DNA of 64,000 bases, taken from the NCBI RefSeq assembly GCF_028885435.1, contig NZ_CP118522.1, positions 62,001 to 126,000 of the forward strand. Reading direction: 5' to 3'. This DNA comes from Mesomycoplasma ovipneumoniae ATCC 29419 (GTDB lineage Bacteria; Bacillota_I; Bacilli_A; Mycoplasmatales; Metamycoplasmataceae). A program made the position numbers and the translations under genes. The notes under the pieces are model-generated. The model was not told the origin of the DNA. It saw only the letters and a program-made list of their open reading frames with translations, and did no database searches. Shown piece by piece: positions 31,190 to 41,944 of the stretch (the stretch's first letter is position 1; each line of letters begins with the position of its first letter).

Positions 31190-31393
31190 TTGAAAATTTA
31201 AAAATTAAGTATAATTATAATGCAAATTTTTATTTGCAGAAAGTAGATTTGCTCTCACCTGAAGATCGCAGGATCTTGGGTTTACCTAGCAAACAAAGAT
31301 TATTATTTTTTTGTTTAAATTATAATTTAATACTTTTTAAGATTTTTGTATAAACATAGTAAAAACCATTGAAAATGGAGATAAATTTAAATT
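31190..31393 (+). promoter_or_regulatory. Promoter and long leader of infC-rpmI-rplT (L20-type leader candidate)
   Basis: TTGAAA (31190) and two overlapping TATAAT hexamers (31210-31221) start a ~170-base leader. A GC-richer part, 31235-31303 (TAGATTTGCTCTCACCTG, then CCTAGCAAAC), is able to fold. In Firmicutes this operon is repressed by L20 binding to its leader; here that is inferred from position. Confidence 0.5.
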
Positions 31394-32044
31394 TTGAATC
31401 CTAAAAATCTTTTTCAAAGAAAGCCACAACAAGATCACCAAATTAACGAAAATATCATGTTTCCTAACGTTTTTTTAGTTGGATCTGACAATGAAAAAAT
31501 TGGAAAAACTCCGACTAAAGAAGCGCTTGAACTTGCAAAATCCAAAGGACTTGACTTAGTTTTAATTTCAATTAAAGAAGTAAAAACTAAAGATGAAAAA
31601 GTTCAAAAAGTTCCAATAGCGAAAATTCTTGATTATGGTAAGTTTCGATACGACATAAAAAAGAAAAAAAAGGAAGAAAAGGAAAAGCAATCCTTTACTA
31701 ATAACCGCGAAATACGGGTTAGTTTTAATATTAACAAGCAAGATATTCTTGTAAAATCAAAAAAAGCTAGAGAGTTTATTCTTGATGGCGACCGTGTAAA
31801 AATTGCTCTTCGTTTTCGTGGTCGTGAAATTACCCGAATTGATCAAGGTAAAATAACACTTGAGATATTTTTTGATCAATTGAAATACATTGCCAAAAAA
31901 AGCAAGGAAATTTCACAAAACGGTAATTTTTTAGTTATGCATCTTGAACGTGATCGCAAAAAACTACCTAAATTCACTTCTTCAAAACAGCTAAAAGAAC
32001 TTTTAGAATACGAAGAAATTCAAAATAAGGAAAAAAATGCCTAA
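31394..32044 (+). CDS. infC: Translation initiation factor IF-3
   Basis: 216 aa. The frame is closed by TAA at 31388, so only ATT (31391) or TTG (31394) can start it; a rare start codon is a known feature of infC autoregulation. GGAG is at 31377-31380. Core motifs: [16 protein letters not shown] near residue 45, [11 protein letters not shown] near 73, and [12 protein letters not shown] near 136. The last 8 bases overlap rpmI. Confidence 0.94.
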   Translation: MNPKNLFQRKPQQDHQINENIMFPNVFLVGSDNEKIGKTPTKEALELAKSKGLDLVLISIKEVKTKDEKVQKVPIAKILDYGKFRYDIKKKKKEEKEKQSFTNNREIRVSFNINKQDILVKSKKAREFILDGDRVKIALRFRGREITRIDQGKITLEIFFDQLKYIAKKSKEISQNGNFLVMHLERDRKKLPKFTSSKQLKELLEYEEIQNKEKNA

Positions 32045-32231
32045 AATCAAATTAAAAACAAAGTCAGCTTTGAAAAAAAGAATTAAGGTTACTGCAACCG
32101 GAAAAATTAAACACGGACATGCATATCGCTCACATTTAGCGCAAAATAAATCTACAAAACAAAAGCGTCAATCAAGAAAAGCTACTTTAATCGATCCTTC
32201 AGATTACAAAAGAATAAAAAAACTAATTTAA
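32037..32231 (+). CDS. rpmI: 50S ribosomal protein L35
   Basis: 64 aa, highly basic, [19 protein letters not shown] start and [18 protein letters not shown] end. Overlaps infC, typical middle gene of the operon. Confidence 0.95.
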   Translation: MPKIKLKTKSALKKRIKVTATGKIKHGHAYRSHLAQNKSTKQKRQSRKATLIDPSDYKRIKKLI

Positions 32232-32292
32232 TTAATTCAAAGAATTCACTAAATTTTTTGAAACTACATTATATAAAAGGAGAAATTTTATT

Positions 32293-32649
32293 ATGAGAGT
32301 CAAAGGTGGAAGTGTAACGCGCCAGCGTCGCCGTCGTTGATTAAAATTAGCAAAAGGTTATTGAGGGCATAAATCAATCGGATTTAAAGTTGCAAAACAA
32401 GCAGTAATTAAATCTTGAACCTATGCTTTTCGTGATCGAAAACAGCGTAAACGTGAATTTCGAAAATTATGAATTAGTAGAATAAATGCTGCAGCTCGTG
32501 ACCAAGGAATTTCATATTCGCAATTAATGCATAAAATCAAACTTGCTAACATTGAAATTAATCGTAAAATGCTTGCTGAAATGGCAATTAGTCGCAAAAC
32601 TGAATTTGATAATATCATTAAAATTGCTTTAGAAAAAGGTCAAAAATAA
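32293..32649 (+). CDS. rplT: 50S ribosomal protein L20
   Basis: 118 aa, rebuilt through five TGA-Trp codons. Begins [20 protein letters not shown] and has the typical [20 protein letters not shown] core near residues 44-63. Site AAAGGAG precedes the ATG. Likely also the repressor of its own operon. Confidence 0.95.
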
Positions 32650-32676
32650 TCCCTTTCTTATCACAGGAGGAAAAAA

Positions 32677-32871
32677 ATGGCAAGAAAAGACCCAATTTCA
32701 CAACGTGGACCAATGAGCGGAAATAACCGTTCTCACGCCCTAAATGCAACAAAACGTAAATTTAATTTAAATTTACAACAAATAGTACTAAAAACTGCCT
32801 CAGGGCAAAAAGTTCGTATTAAAGTTTCAGCTAAAACCAAAAAAACCTTACAAAAATGAGGAAAAATTTAA
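32677..32871 (+). CDS. rpmB: 50S ribosomal protein L28
   Basis: 64 aa, [20 protein letters not shown] at the start, KRKFNLNLQ in the middle. Strong AGGAGG site. One TGA-Trp near the end. Lies 27 bases after rplT, probably read through from the same promoter. Confidence 0.94.
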
Positions 32872-32933
32872 AATCTGAAATTTTAAATAGAATAAAACTA
32901 CCTTAAAAAATAAAGAAACAAACACATTAATTT

Positions 32934-32967
32934 AGACGCATCAAAAAAGGTGTGTCTATTTTTTTTA
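32934..32967 (+). terminator. Terminator after rpmB
   Basis: AGACGCA and TGTGTCT pair around a short A-rich loop and are followed by ATTTTTTTTATT. Confidence 0.8.
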
Positions 32968-33069
32968 TTAATTTATTTTAAATTGCAATTTATTCTTTTT
33001 AAAATTAGTAAATTATGTTAAAATTAATTTAATAATTTTATATAGTTTAAACAAATTTAAAGGATAATT

Positions 33070-33987
33070 ATGAAAAAAATATTACCTTATGGGATGCTAA
33101 TGCTCTTGAGTGCAAGCCCAATCATTATAGCAGCTTCAATTAACAAGCCAAACACACAAAATTATAATTCATATGCTAATATGAATTCGAAAAAAGATAA
33201 AGTAAACGTTTCTTTATTACGCGAAGAAGCAAAAAAAACATTAGATCATATTAGAAAATTAGATGCTGAAAACTTTAGCGCTAATTCTGAGGAAAACAAT
33301 CCCATAAAAATCGCTGATTTTACAAAATTTGAAAATGATTTTAATTCTTTCATTGATAAAATTGAAAAAAATCCTAGTGCAGATTTAGAACAATTAGCAA
33401 AAACACAGTTAAAAACAAAAGGGTTGGATTTAGACAAAATTATTAAAGAAAACTCTAAAAATCTCAAAACTGAATCTTCCAAAAACACCAAGATTAATTC
33501 GGTTAACTTTTCTTCTTATTCAAGTAGTGATTCTATGACCTTTGAACAATTAGCAAATGAGATTTGAAATGGTCATGTAAAATCATCAGTTTTTGCTGCT
33601 ATCAATTATGCTCTTACAATCGCTTATGCCTTTTCTTGAAATTTTTTTGCTGTCGCCGCATCAGCAACAGCTGCTGGAACCTTAACTTATTTAGCTATTG
33701 AATATAAGCGAGCTTATAACGACATGACTAATGATTCTGAATGACTAAGGATTAGGTATCAAAAAATTAAGGAATTTGAAGATTGAAACAAGAGGGTATT
33801 TATCCCAGAAGTAAGAAAGGCTAAGACGCGTATTTATTCAATACTTAAAACAATTGACGTCTTAAGAAAAATAGTATTAAAAACTAGACCAATTTTAGTT
33901 TCTGCTAGTTGAGTGAATTGGAAAATTAAACTTGCCCTTGCTGTAATTGATGTTATTCAAAATATAATTTGAAGATTTGTATTATAA
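33070..33987 (+). CDS. Hypothetical exported helical protein, cassette gene 1 paralogue
   Basis: 305 aa, nine TGA-Trp codons or fewer per segment. Signal-like N-terminus (LPYGMLMLLSASPIIIAASI), charged helical region with DFTKFENDFNSFIDKIEKNP closely matching the 16248 protein, then hydrophobic AAINYALTIAYAFSW and ASATAAGTLTYLA. Tail is basic. No known domain. A membrane protein gene follows 29 bases later. Its own promoter region has TTTATATAGT and AAAGGA before the ATG. Confidence 0.7.
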
Positions 33988-34016
33988 AAATATAGGACAA
34001 CTAATTTAATTAGATA

Positions 34017-35084
34017 ATGTTTGATAAAAAAAGTTTAGAAAAATTTTTTAATCTAAAATTTAATAATTGAATTTTTTTTATTCCATTTTTTGGTACTAAT
34101 AGCTATTATAAATTATTTGATTTACTTGTAGAATACAACAGTTTTGAGGGGATTTTATACTATAAAACCAGACTAATTTCGAGACTTTTCTATTTAATTC
34201 TTCATTTATTTTCAATCATTTTGACCATTTCATTATTTGTGTTAATTTTTGTTTACAGAGTTCATTTTTTTTCTTTTGGTGAAAATTTTGTTTTTAGCCT
34301 AGAAAATAAACATAATTATTTTTACGACTATAATATTTGATTTCCGAATATTATGAATGTGGCGATATATTCTTTCATTGCGTTTTTTGGGTTTTTTTTA
34401 AATGCTTTTTGAGCAAAATTTGTTATTTACTTTTTTAAGAAATTTTTATACCGAAAATATGATTTGAAAAATAAAACCACAACCTTTGAATTTTTACAAA
34501 ATTTTAATTTAGAATCTTTTGTAAATTCCGTTCTTGTTGACACTGAAAATTGTAAAAAAAAGAGGAAGAAATCAAGAAAAATTTGTTGAAAATATCAACA
34601 TAACTACCCAATAATTAGCCTTTTCACAGAAGTAATCAACTCCCCTAAGCGTACTAGACGTTCTTTTAAATATCATTATATTAAGTTAAGGAACCGCAAG
34701 GAAATTAGTGAATTTAACTGGGTTGTAACTGTGGTTCAAAACTATTATTGATTTTATACATTTATTTTTGCTTCAATTTTTAATAAAAATGAAAAAAATT
34801 TTAATAGAAAAAAGTTTTTCTACTATTTATTTAAAATTTTATTTTTTTATATTTTATCAATATGAATTCTTCTTTTGTCAGTAATTTTTGTATTCTTTAA
34901 TCATTTTCTTCTTGATGAACAAACATTTTGGTTAAAAATTTCAGCATTAGGATCTGTTATTATTGTCATTTTTATATCCGTTGTTATGCTAGAATCTATA
35001 TTTATTGAGTGGTCATATCGCCGCATTAAAAAGCGATTTTTTGATGCTAATCTAATTAAGTCTGAAGAGCAAGATTCAATATAA
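34017..35084 (+). CDS. Hypothetical multi-spanning membrane protein, cassette gene 2 paralogue
   Basis: 355 aa with four to five hydrophobic spans (two in residues 50-140, two near 265-325), a strongly basic cytoplasmic-type loop (CKKKRKKSRK near 180), and a basic tail. Many TGA-Trp. The neighbouring 35295 protein is ~85% identical; the 17166 protein is a distant relative. Function unknown. Confidence 0.65.
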
Positions 35085-35294
35085 TTGTTTTTTTTAAGGA
35101 CATTATCTAAATGCCACAAATTAGATTTCTATTTGAAAAATCCATAATAATCTAAAACACAAAATTATGAACACTCCCAATTTATAATTTTATATATTTC
35201 AAATAAATTTAAAGGACACTTAGTATAATTGATATAATTCAAATTGCAACTTGAAATTTGTATAAAAATAGAGTTTAATCAATTTAATTAGATA
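35085..35294 (+). pseudogene. Remnant of a deleted cassette gene 1
   Basis: The stretch 35190-35220 resembles the promoter and ribosome site of the 33070 gene (AATTTTATATA, AAATTTAAAGGA), and 35226-35294 resembles the end of that gene and its 3' flank (ATTTGTATAAAAATA, CAATTTAATTAGATAATG). The coding body is missing. So the two-gene cassette was duplicated in tandem and its second first-gene was lost. Confidence 0.6.
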
Positions 35295-36371
35295 ATGTTT
35301 AATAAAGAAAGTTTAGAAAAATTTTTCAATTTAAAATTCAATAATTGGATTTTTTTTATCCCATTTTTTGGTACTAATAGCTATTATAAATTATTTGATT
35401 TACTTGTAGAATACAACAGTTTTGAGCCGATTTTTTACTATAAAACCAAGTTAATTTCGTGACTTTTCTATTTAATTCTTAATTTATTTTCAATTATTTT
35501 AACTATTTTATTATTTGTGTTAATTTTTGTTTATAGAGTTCATTTTTTTTCTTTAGGCAAAAATTTTGTTTTTAGCTTGGAAAATAAAGATAATTTTTTT
35601 TATGACTATAATATTTGATTTCCGAATATTATGAATGTTGTGATATATTCTTTCATTGCATTTTTTGGATTTTTTTTAAATGCTTTTTGAGCAAAACTTG
35701 TTATTTACTTTTTTAAGAAATTTTTATACCGAAAATATGATTTGAAAAATAAAGCTACAACTTTTGAATTTTTGCAAAATTTTAATTTAGAATCTTTTGT
35801 AAATTCCGTTCTTGTTGACACTGAAAATTGTAAAAAAAAGAGGAAGAAATCAAGAAAAATTTGCTGAAAATATCAACCTTGGGAAACAAGAATTAGTAAT
35901 TTAAGAGAAAAAATTCCGTCCCCTAAACATGTTTTATTTACTAGACGTTTTGTTAAATATTATTATATTAAGTTAAGGAACCGCAAGGAAATTAGTGAAT
36001 TTGACTGGGTTGTAACTGATGTACAAAACTATTATTGATTCTATACGTTTGTTTTTGCTTCAATTTTTAATAAAAAGGAAAAAAATTTTAATAGAAAAAA
36101 GTTTTACTACTACTTATTTAAAATTTTATTTTTTTATATTTTAACAATTTGAATTTTTCTTTTGTCAACAATTTTTGCATTCCTTAATCATTTTCTTCTT
36201 GATAACCCGACATTTTTCTGAAAAATTTCATCAATGGCAGTTGTTATTTTTGTCATTTTTGAATTCGTTGATATCCAAAAACGTATATTTATTGAGTGAA
36301 CATATCGCCGCATCAAAAAGCGATTTTTTGATGCTAATCTAATTAAGTCTGAAAAACAAGATTCAATATAA
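35295..36371 (+). CDS. Hypothetical multi-spanning membrane protein, tandem duplicate
   Basis: 358 aa; frame checked across nine TGA-Trp codons. Near-identical to the 34017 protein except for a variable patch after CKKKRKKSRK (residues ~190-215) and in the last membrane span. Keeps the same ending RIKKRFFDANLIKSE. Stands without a cassette gene 1 of its own. Confidence 0.65.
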
Positions 36372-36485
36372 CTGTTTTTTAAGGAATTTATCTAAATGCT
36401 CTAAATTAGTTCAAAAAATTCAGATTATTGCATTTTATCTATGATTTTGATTGTATTGTTTTAGTTGATTTTTCAGTATTTTATT

Positions 36486-37010
36486 CCTGAGTTTGATAGT
36501 TTGATGGCAAAAATTCATTTTTATTGAATACAAATACGCAAAAATACCAGTAAATACGGGTTTTTGAGGCTAAAATCTTAATTTTTATAGTTTTGAAATT
36601 AACCTTTTGCAAAAAAATTTTAAAAAAATGCTTGGTCTAAAATAAAATTATGTTATAATAATCCTAACTAAGAATGTATTAATAAATTTTGATATTGAAT
36701 TAAGGGGATTAATTATGTTTTTGCCATAAAAAAATCAGAAAATGCGAATTTTCCATTATATTTTTAAATATGATGGAATGCCATAAATTTGACCGTTTAG
36801 AAATCTACAAATTTATGGCTTTTAATTATTGTTCTTTCAAAACTTCATATATTTTTTTTAGGCTCAATGTAAGTAAAAACGAGCTTTCTATTTGCATTGA
36901 GTTTAAATAGTAGTTGTATTTTTTTTCGTGATGGTCAGATTTAAAATTTAGTGTTTTTGGGTTTGGGTTGATAGTTATTTTTCCTGGGTTTGCCAGTTTG
37001 ATGGTGAAAA
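36486..37010 (-). mobile_element. Inverted copy of the short IS-derived element, partly rearranged
   Basis: Read on the minus strand it runs from an IS right end (CATCAAACTGGCAAACCCAGG, 36983-37003) through AACACTAAATTTTAAATCTG and the hairpin region to a terminal ATCAAACTATCAAACTCAGG (36486). It thus resembles the right IS end plus 22348-22828. The hairpin CTCAATGTAAGTA/TATTTGCATTGAG keeps pairing on the + strand with two G-T pairs. Region 36372-37182 otherwise holds no gene. Confidence 0.7.
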
Positions 37011-37182
37011 TTATGTCAAAGGGATGAATTTAACACCTTAAATCAGCGTCTAAATTACACTGTAAAATGCAAAATTAGGATTTTAAAGTTTTTAGATTTT
37101 GTAATTTTAATGCACTTAAATTTTCTTTAACTGTGAATTTGTTGGTGATTTGTCTAAAATTGATAGATTAATTTGTCTCTTT

Positions 37183-39723
37183 TTTAATTAAAGTAACAAA
37201 ACTTATTTCGTCTTCACCTTTGAGTTTAATTAATTTTACCCCTTTTGTCCTACGACTAATTATTGGAACGCTATCAAGATCAATTCTAATTGCAAAACCT
37301 CTTTTAGTGATAATTATTGCTTCCTGATCTGGACCAATTGTGCCGACAAAAATAAGATCTCCGGCCTTTTCGTCGTCTAGACCTTTTAGTCCTTTAGTTG
37401 CTCTCCCAGTTAATCGATATTCTTCAACAGGAGTTTTTTTCCCGTAACCATGTTTACTTAAATTAAAGACAAAATCATTACCAAAAGTGTAACAAGCGCC
37501 AACTATTTTGTGTCCTTCTTCAAGAGCGATTCCTTTAACTCCGATTGAAGCCCGACCGGTATTTCGTAATAATTTAATTGGCCAACGATTTACAAGTCCT
37601 TGGGATGAGGCTAAAATAATATTGATTTCAGAACTTGCTGGTACAATAAAGGCTGATTTTAAATAATCTCCCTCAACAAGTTTTAGAGCTATTTTTCCAT
37701 TTTTTGGAATATAACTAAACTCTGAAAGTTCCGTTTTTTTAATATAACCAAAAGCAGAAACTGTGATAAGTCAATGATCATTGTATTGTTGATCTCAAGG
37801 AATTAAAGCGCTAATATTTTCATCTTTTTGCACTTGTACAAGATTTAAGAAAGGGAGACCTTTTCCTTGTTTTGAACTATCAGGAATTTGGTGAGCCCGA
37901 AGTTTGAAAATTTTAGCCCGTGAAGAAATAATTAAAAGATCGCTGTGGGTGTTTGTAATGCAAACAGATTTTAGCTCGTCATCTTTGTATAAATTTGAAA
38001 CTGAAGCACCAAAACCACCACGATTTTGTAGACGATATTCTTCTAAATTTAACCTTTTTACATAGTTATTTTGCGTCAGAGAAATAATTACTTTTTCATT
38101 AGGGATAAAATCTTCTTCATTAAGTCGTATAATTTCGGTAATAATTTCAGATCTTCGTGGATCACTGAATTGTTCAGCGGTTGCTTTGTGTTGGGTAATA
38201 ATCAATTCAATTAGTTTTTCAGGAGATTCAATTATTGACTTAATTTCGTCAATTTCGATTTTTAGACTTTCAATGTCGCTAATTAATTTTTCGATTGCCA
38301 AACTAGTTAGCCGACCAAGACGCATGTCAATTATTGCTTTTGTTTGGACAGGATTTAAATTATAAGTTTGAGCTAATCTTTCTTGAGCAATTTGGTCTGA
38401 ACTTGAAGATTTTATTATAGCAATTACATTATCAATATTTTCAATAGCAATTTTTAAACCGCTTAAAATATTAAGTCTTTCGCTAGCTTTTTCCAGGTCA
38501 AAGTTCAGCGCTCGAAGATTAATTTCTTTTTGGTGTTCAAGATAATGAGATAAAATTTCCTTTAAATTCATTAATTTTGGCACACCTTTTACAAGCGCAA
38601 GCATATTTATTGAATAACTAATTTGTAAATCGGTGCTGTGATAAAGTTTATTTAAAATAACTTCAGGATTAAATCCTTTTTTAATATCAAAAACAACACG
38701 AATTCCGTGACGAGTACTTTCATCACGAATATCTTTAATTCCAAGAATTTTCTTATTTTTTACTAAAAAAGCAACCTTTTCGATAATAGAAGGTTTTTTA
38801 ACTTCATAAGGAATTTCGTAAAAAATAATTCGCGATCTACTTGAATTTAAATGTTCAATTTTTGCTTTTGATCTAATTCAAAAAGTACCTTTTCCGGTTA
38901 AATATGCTTGATTTATGCCTTTTTTTCCCGAAATTATTGCACCTGTTGGAAAATCTGGACCAGGAAGAGTTTCGATTAATTCATTAATGTCAATATTTGG
39001 ATTTCTTGCAAAAGTAATGAAAGTTTCAATAATTTCACCTAAGTTGTGCGGAGGAATTTTGGTGGTCATCCCAACAGCAATCCCAGAAACCCCTGAAACT
39101 AATAAATTTGGAAATCGTGCTGGTAAAATTTCGGGTTCCATTTCACTTGCATCATAATTAGGTCTGAAATTTACAGTATTTTTTTTAATACCTTCAATCA
39201 TTTTATTAGAAATTTTTGACAGTCGCGCCTCAGTATAACGCATTGCCGCAGCTTCATCGCCATCAATTGAACCAAAATTACCGTGTCCATCAATAAGTGG
39301 GTAGCGTAGTGAAAAAGGTTGAGCCATTCGAACCATTGAATCATAAACAGAAGCATCACCATGTGGGTGATATTTTCCAAGAACATCACCGACAATTCTA
39401 GCTGATTTTTTATAACTAGTTCCTGAAGTTATTCCAAGTTCGCTCATTGTGTATAAAATTCGTCTATGAACAGGCTTTAGTCCATCGCGAACATCAGGCA
39501 GAGCTCTTGAGACAATAACTGACATTGAATAATCAAGAAATGAAACTTTCATCTCATCTTCGATTTTAATTGGAACAATATTGTCAGTTACTGTTTCTAA
39601 AATTGTTGGTTTAACTTCGTAAATTTTATCTGAGTCATCCGATTTGTCATCTTCACTATTTAAGCTAGAATCAATTTCTTTGATTTCTTCGTTATCTTTA
39701 TGGTTTTTATTGTCCTCAATCAT
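37183..39723 (-). CDS. gyrA: DNA gyrase subunit A
   Basis: Introduces negative supercoils with GyrB. 846 aa; the frame was followed codon by codon through TGA-Trp to TAA at 37183. [20 protein letters not shown] and catalytic Tyr in [11 protein letters not shown] mark GyrA rather than ParC. In the quinolone region [14 protein letters not shown], the residue matching E. coli Ser83 is Ala and Asp87 is kept, as in M. hyopneumoniae. The C-terminal beta-pinwheel is present (GyrA-box-like QNRGGFGA is at the domain start). The N-terminus has a ~45 residue acidic extension ([21 protein letters not shown]). Promoter TATAAT on the minus strand near 39760. Confidence 0.95.
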
Positions 39724-39810
39724 ATATTTCCTTTTAAAGCAATACTAATTTTAAAATTATACCATAATTTCAGCCTTTTTTTGAATTTTTGGTTGAAAAA
39801 CTTTGAAAAT

Positions 39811-39840
39811 TTTTAATTATGCATGCCAACATAATTAAAA
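39811..39840. promoter_or_regulatory. Perfect 11 bp inverted repeat upstream of gyrA
   Basis: TTTTAATTATG and CATAATTAAAA are separated by 8 bases. Ends in T/A runs, so it could serve as a two-way terminator or an operator. Interval 39724-40120 has no gene; besides this and the terminator below I see nothing in it. Confidence 0.45.
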
Positions 39841-40033
39841 AAATTATTTTGATTTAGATAATAATAAATTTAGTTTTGGTGTCAAAAAGATTCTGTACAA
39901 AAAGTTGAAATTCAAACCTTAGATAAAAAACAGCACTCAACTAAAAAAGTGTCGTAAAATACAGCATTTTTATAATAAAACTAAAACTGTAATAGTTAAA
40001 ATTTTGGTCCTAATAATTCAAGAAAATTCCTTT

Positions 40034-40065
40034 AAAAAATAAAAAAACGAGCTTTGTAAGGCTCG
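40034..40065 (-). terminator. Terminator of the ZIP transporter gene
   Basis: On the minus strand CGAGC/GCTCG with loop CTTACAAA is followed by TTTTTTTATTTTTT, 56 bases past the stop at 40121. Confidence 0.85.
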
Positions 40066-40120
40066 AAATTTTCTAAAAATTTGCAAAAAACTTGCTAAAT
40101 TAAGTTACACTATTCAAAAA

Positions 40121-41011
40121 CTAGTGTTGGTGAAGAGTTAAAAGAATTAAAGCAAAAACAATTCCGGCTGCAAAAAGAATAAGCGAAATATGCCATTGTT
40201 TCGAGGAATTATTCCTGAGGTGAATAAATTCAGGAACTAATTCGATTATTACCACAAAACTCAAAATTGCTCCACCAGAAACATTGAAAAATGGAATTAG
40301 TCAACCAGTTTGAATAAAAAATCTATTCAAAAAAGCACCTATTACGATAATTGGAATTAAAATTAGGGTTGTAATAAGGTTGTAAATTACGGACTTTTTA
40401 ATACTTTGACCATATTGAACTTGCCGATAATGAATAATTAAAATTTCAATTAACATATGAGCGACAAAAGTTCCAATTAAATATCAATTAACTTCTTCTC
40501 CTGCAGTCACCCTGGCAATGACAGATCCTAGTATAAATCCATCAATTGTTCGGTGCGAAAGTAGAAGTAAAATTGCAAGTCAAGCAGATTTTGGACTGTC
40601 AATGTCAGAAAAATTTACAATATGATCGCTATGATCGTGCTGTTTGTGATCCAAGTGCAAATCTTTTTTAAAAATGCGAATAAAAAATCAACGGGCAATA
40701 AAAACGCTTGTCAGACCTAAAATTGAACCACCGCCAATTATTAGAATTTTAAATAAGTTTTCTAGATCACCATAGCTATGAGCGAAATTTTCAGCACCAT
40801 TAAATCCTTCTTGCATAAGTCCGACTGTTGCAACCATTAACAAGAGTCCGGTGCTGAGTGAATAGAGATAAATATTTGACGTTCGTTTAATTCGCGGTTT
40901 AACAATTGCAATTAAAAATACGATGAAAACCGGAACTGCTAAAATAATTAAAAGGAAAATTAGTAAATTTACAGTAAGGGAAAGATAAAAATCCGGATGT
41001 TGGTAAAAAAT
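40121..41011 (-). CDS. ZIP-family divalent metal transporter
   Basis: 296 aa, rebuilt through four TGA-Trp codons, eight hydrophobic spans. ZIP signatures: SHRTIDGFILGSVIA in helix IV (His and Asp-Gly) and ELVPEFIH in helix V. A histidine-rich loop HLDHKQHDHSDH near residue 120 is the usual metal-binding variable loop. No ATG, GTG or TTG is available before the first helix; AAGG lies 8 bases before ATT at 41011, so an AUU start is the best fit. Zinc is the likeliest substrate, by family. Confidence 0.8.
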
Positions 41012-41174
41012 TGTTAATACCTTCTCTCTACATAAAAATAAATACTAAATTTTACAAGATAAATATTTTTTTTAACTAAAAAATATTAAAAAAAAATTAA
41101 AAATTAAAAAATGCCGTAATCTACGACATTTTTATTATAACTACTTATAAATTATTGGAGGTTGCAATTAGGTA

Positions 41175-41250
41175 TGGTGGCTCCGACAGGAATCGAACCA
41201 GTGACACACGGTGCTTCAAACCGTTGCTCTACCAACTGAGCTACGGAGCC
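41175..41250 (-). tRNA. tRNA-Phe (GAA)
   Basis: Loop TTGAAGC gives anticodon GAA; acceptor GGCTCCG/CGGAGCC, encoded CCA, and the GTGTC variable loop usual for tRNA-Phe. Last gene of the cluster. Confidence 0.93.
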
Positions 41251-41251
41251 A

Positions 41252-41327
41252 TGGCGGTCTAGACGGGGATCGAACCCGCGATCTCCTCCGTGACAGAGAG
41301 GCGTATTAACCACTTTACTACTAGACC
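41252..41327 (-). tRNA. tRNA-Asp (GTC)
   Basis: Stem CCTCT/GGAGG with loop CTGTCAC, anticodon GTC, G73 discriminator, CCA encoded. Confidence 0.93.
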
Positions 41328-41328
41328 T

Positions 41329-41403
41329 TGGTTGCGGAGGTAGGAATCGAACCTACGGCCTTTGGGTTATGAGCCCAACGAGCTACCTCTGCTCTACTCC
41401 GCT
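41329..41403 (-). tRNA. Initiator tRNA-fMet (CAT)
   Basis: Three G-C pairs in the anticodon stem (GGGCTCATAACCC) and an unpaired first position (A1 opposite A72) mark the initiator form. CCA encoded. Confidence 0.92.
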
Positions 41404-41427
41404 GTGTTAAGAAATTTTTAAAATAAA

Positions 41428-41518
41428 TGGCGGGCAATGAGGGATTCGAACCCCCGCGGGCTTTCACACCCCTGCCAGTTTTCAAGACTAGTCCCTTCAG
41501 CCACTTGGGTAATTGCCC
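41428..41518 (-). tRNA. tRNA-Ser (TGA)
   Basis: 91 bases with a long variable arm; stem CTAGT/ACTGG, loop CTTGAAA, anticodon TGA, G73, CCA encoded. Confidence 0.92.
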
Positions 41519-41522
41519 ATTT

Positions 41523-41598
41523 TGGTGGATCTAACTGGATTCGAACCAATGACCAACCGGTTATGAGCCGGATGCTCTAACCGCTGAGCTATAGATCC
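41523..41598 (-). tRNA. tRNA-Ile2 (CAT, expected lysidine-modified)
   Basis: Loop CTCATAA in stem CCGG; body resembles B. subtilis tRNA-Ile2 (CGGCTCATAACCG) rather than elongator Met, so C34 is expected to become lysidine via TilS and read AUA. Confidence 0.8.
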
Positions 41599-41631
41599 AG
41601 GCGATTTTGTTATATATTATATGATGAAAAT

Positions 41632-41708
41632 TGGTGGCTCCAAGGAGATTCGAACTCATGACCTTCCGGGTATGAACCGGACGCTCTAACCAACTGAGCT
41701 ATAGAGCC
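41632..41708 (-). tRNA. Elongator tRNA-Met (CAT)
   Basis: Stem TCCGG/CCGGA, loop TTCATAC; GGTTCATACCC matches the B. subtilis elongator Met core. CCA encoded. Confidence 0.85.
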
Positions 41709-41710
41709 AA

Positions 41711-41787
41711 TGGTGGAGAGGAAGGGAGTCGAACCCTCTACCTCCTGCGTGCAAAACAGGCGCTCTAGCCAGATGAGCTACCCCCCC
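41711..41787 (-). tRNA. tRNA-Ala (TGC)
   Basis: Loop TTTGCAC, anticodon TGC. Acceptor is seven G opposite CCTCTCC and includes G3-U70, the alanine identity pair. Confidence 0.93.
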
Positions 41788-41790
41788 AAA

Positions 41791-41867
41791 TGGTGAAGAA
41801 GACAGGATTTGAACCTGCGACCACTACGTCCCAAACGTAGCGCTCTACCAAGCTGAGCTACTTCTCC
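41791..41867 (-). tRNA. tRNA-Pro (TGG)
   Basis: Stem CTACG/CGTAG, loop TTTGGGA, anticodon TGG, CCA encoded. A TATAAT on the minus strand (41876-41881) sits 8 bases upstream and probably starts the Pro-to-Phe transcript. Confidence 0.93.
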
Positions 41868-41944
41868 AATTAATAATTATACACTATTTTTTGAAAAAGC
41901 AAAATTTTTTTATTTATTTTTTTTATTTTTAAAAATAAAAAAAA

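Noticed and set aside
37167..37169. gyrA stop codon at TTA 37167-37169
   Set aside because: Codon-by-codon reading from the C-terminal domain shows the true frame ends at 37183-37185; the other stop is out of frame.
41175..41250. tRNA-Trp (TCA) read from TTCAAA on the + strand
   Set aside because: The gene is on the minus strand; its anticodon loop is TTGAAGC, giving GAA (Phe).
41523..41708. Two CAT-anticodon tRNAs as a duplicated tRNA-Met
   Set aside because: Their bodies differ: one matches tRNA-Ile2 (lysidine type) and the other elongator Met; with the initiator this is the normal set of three.
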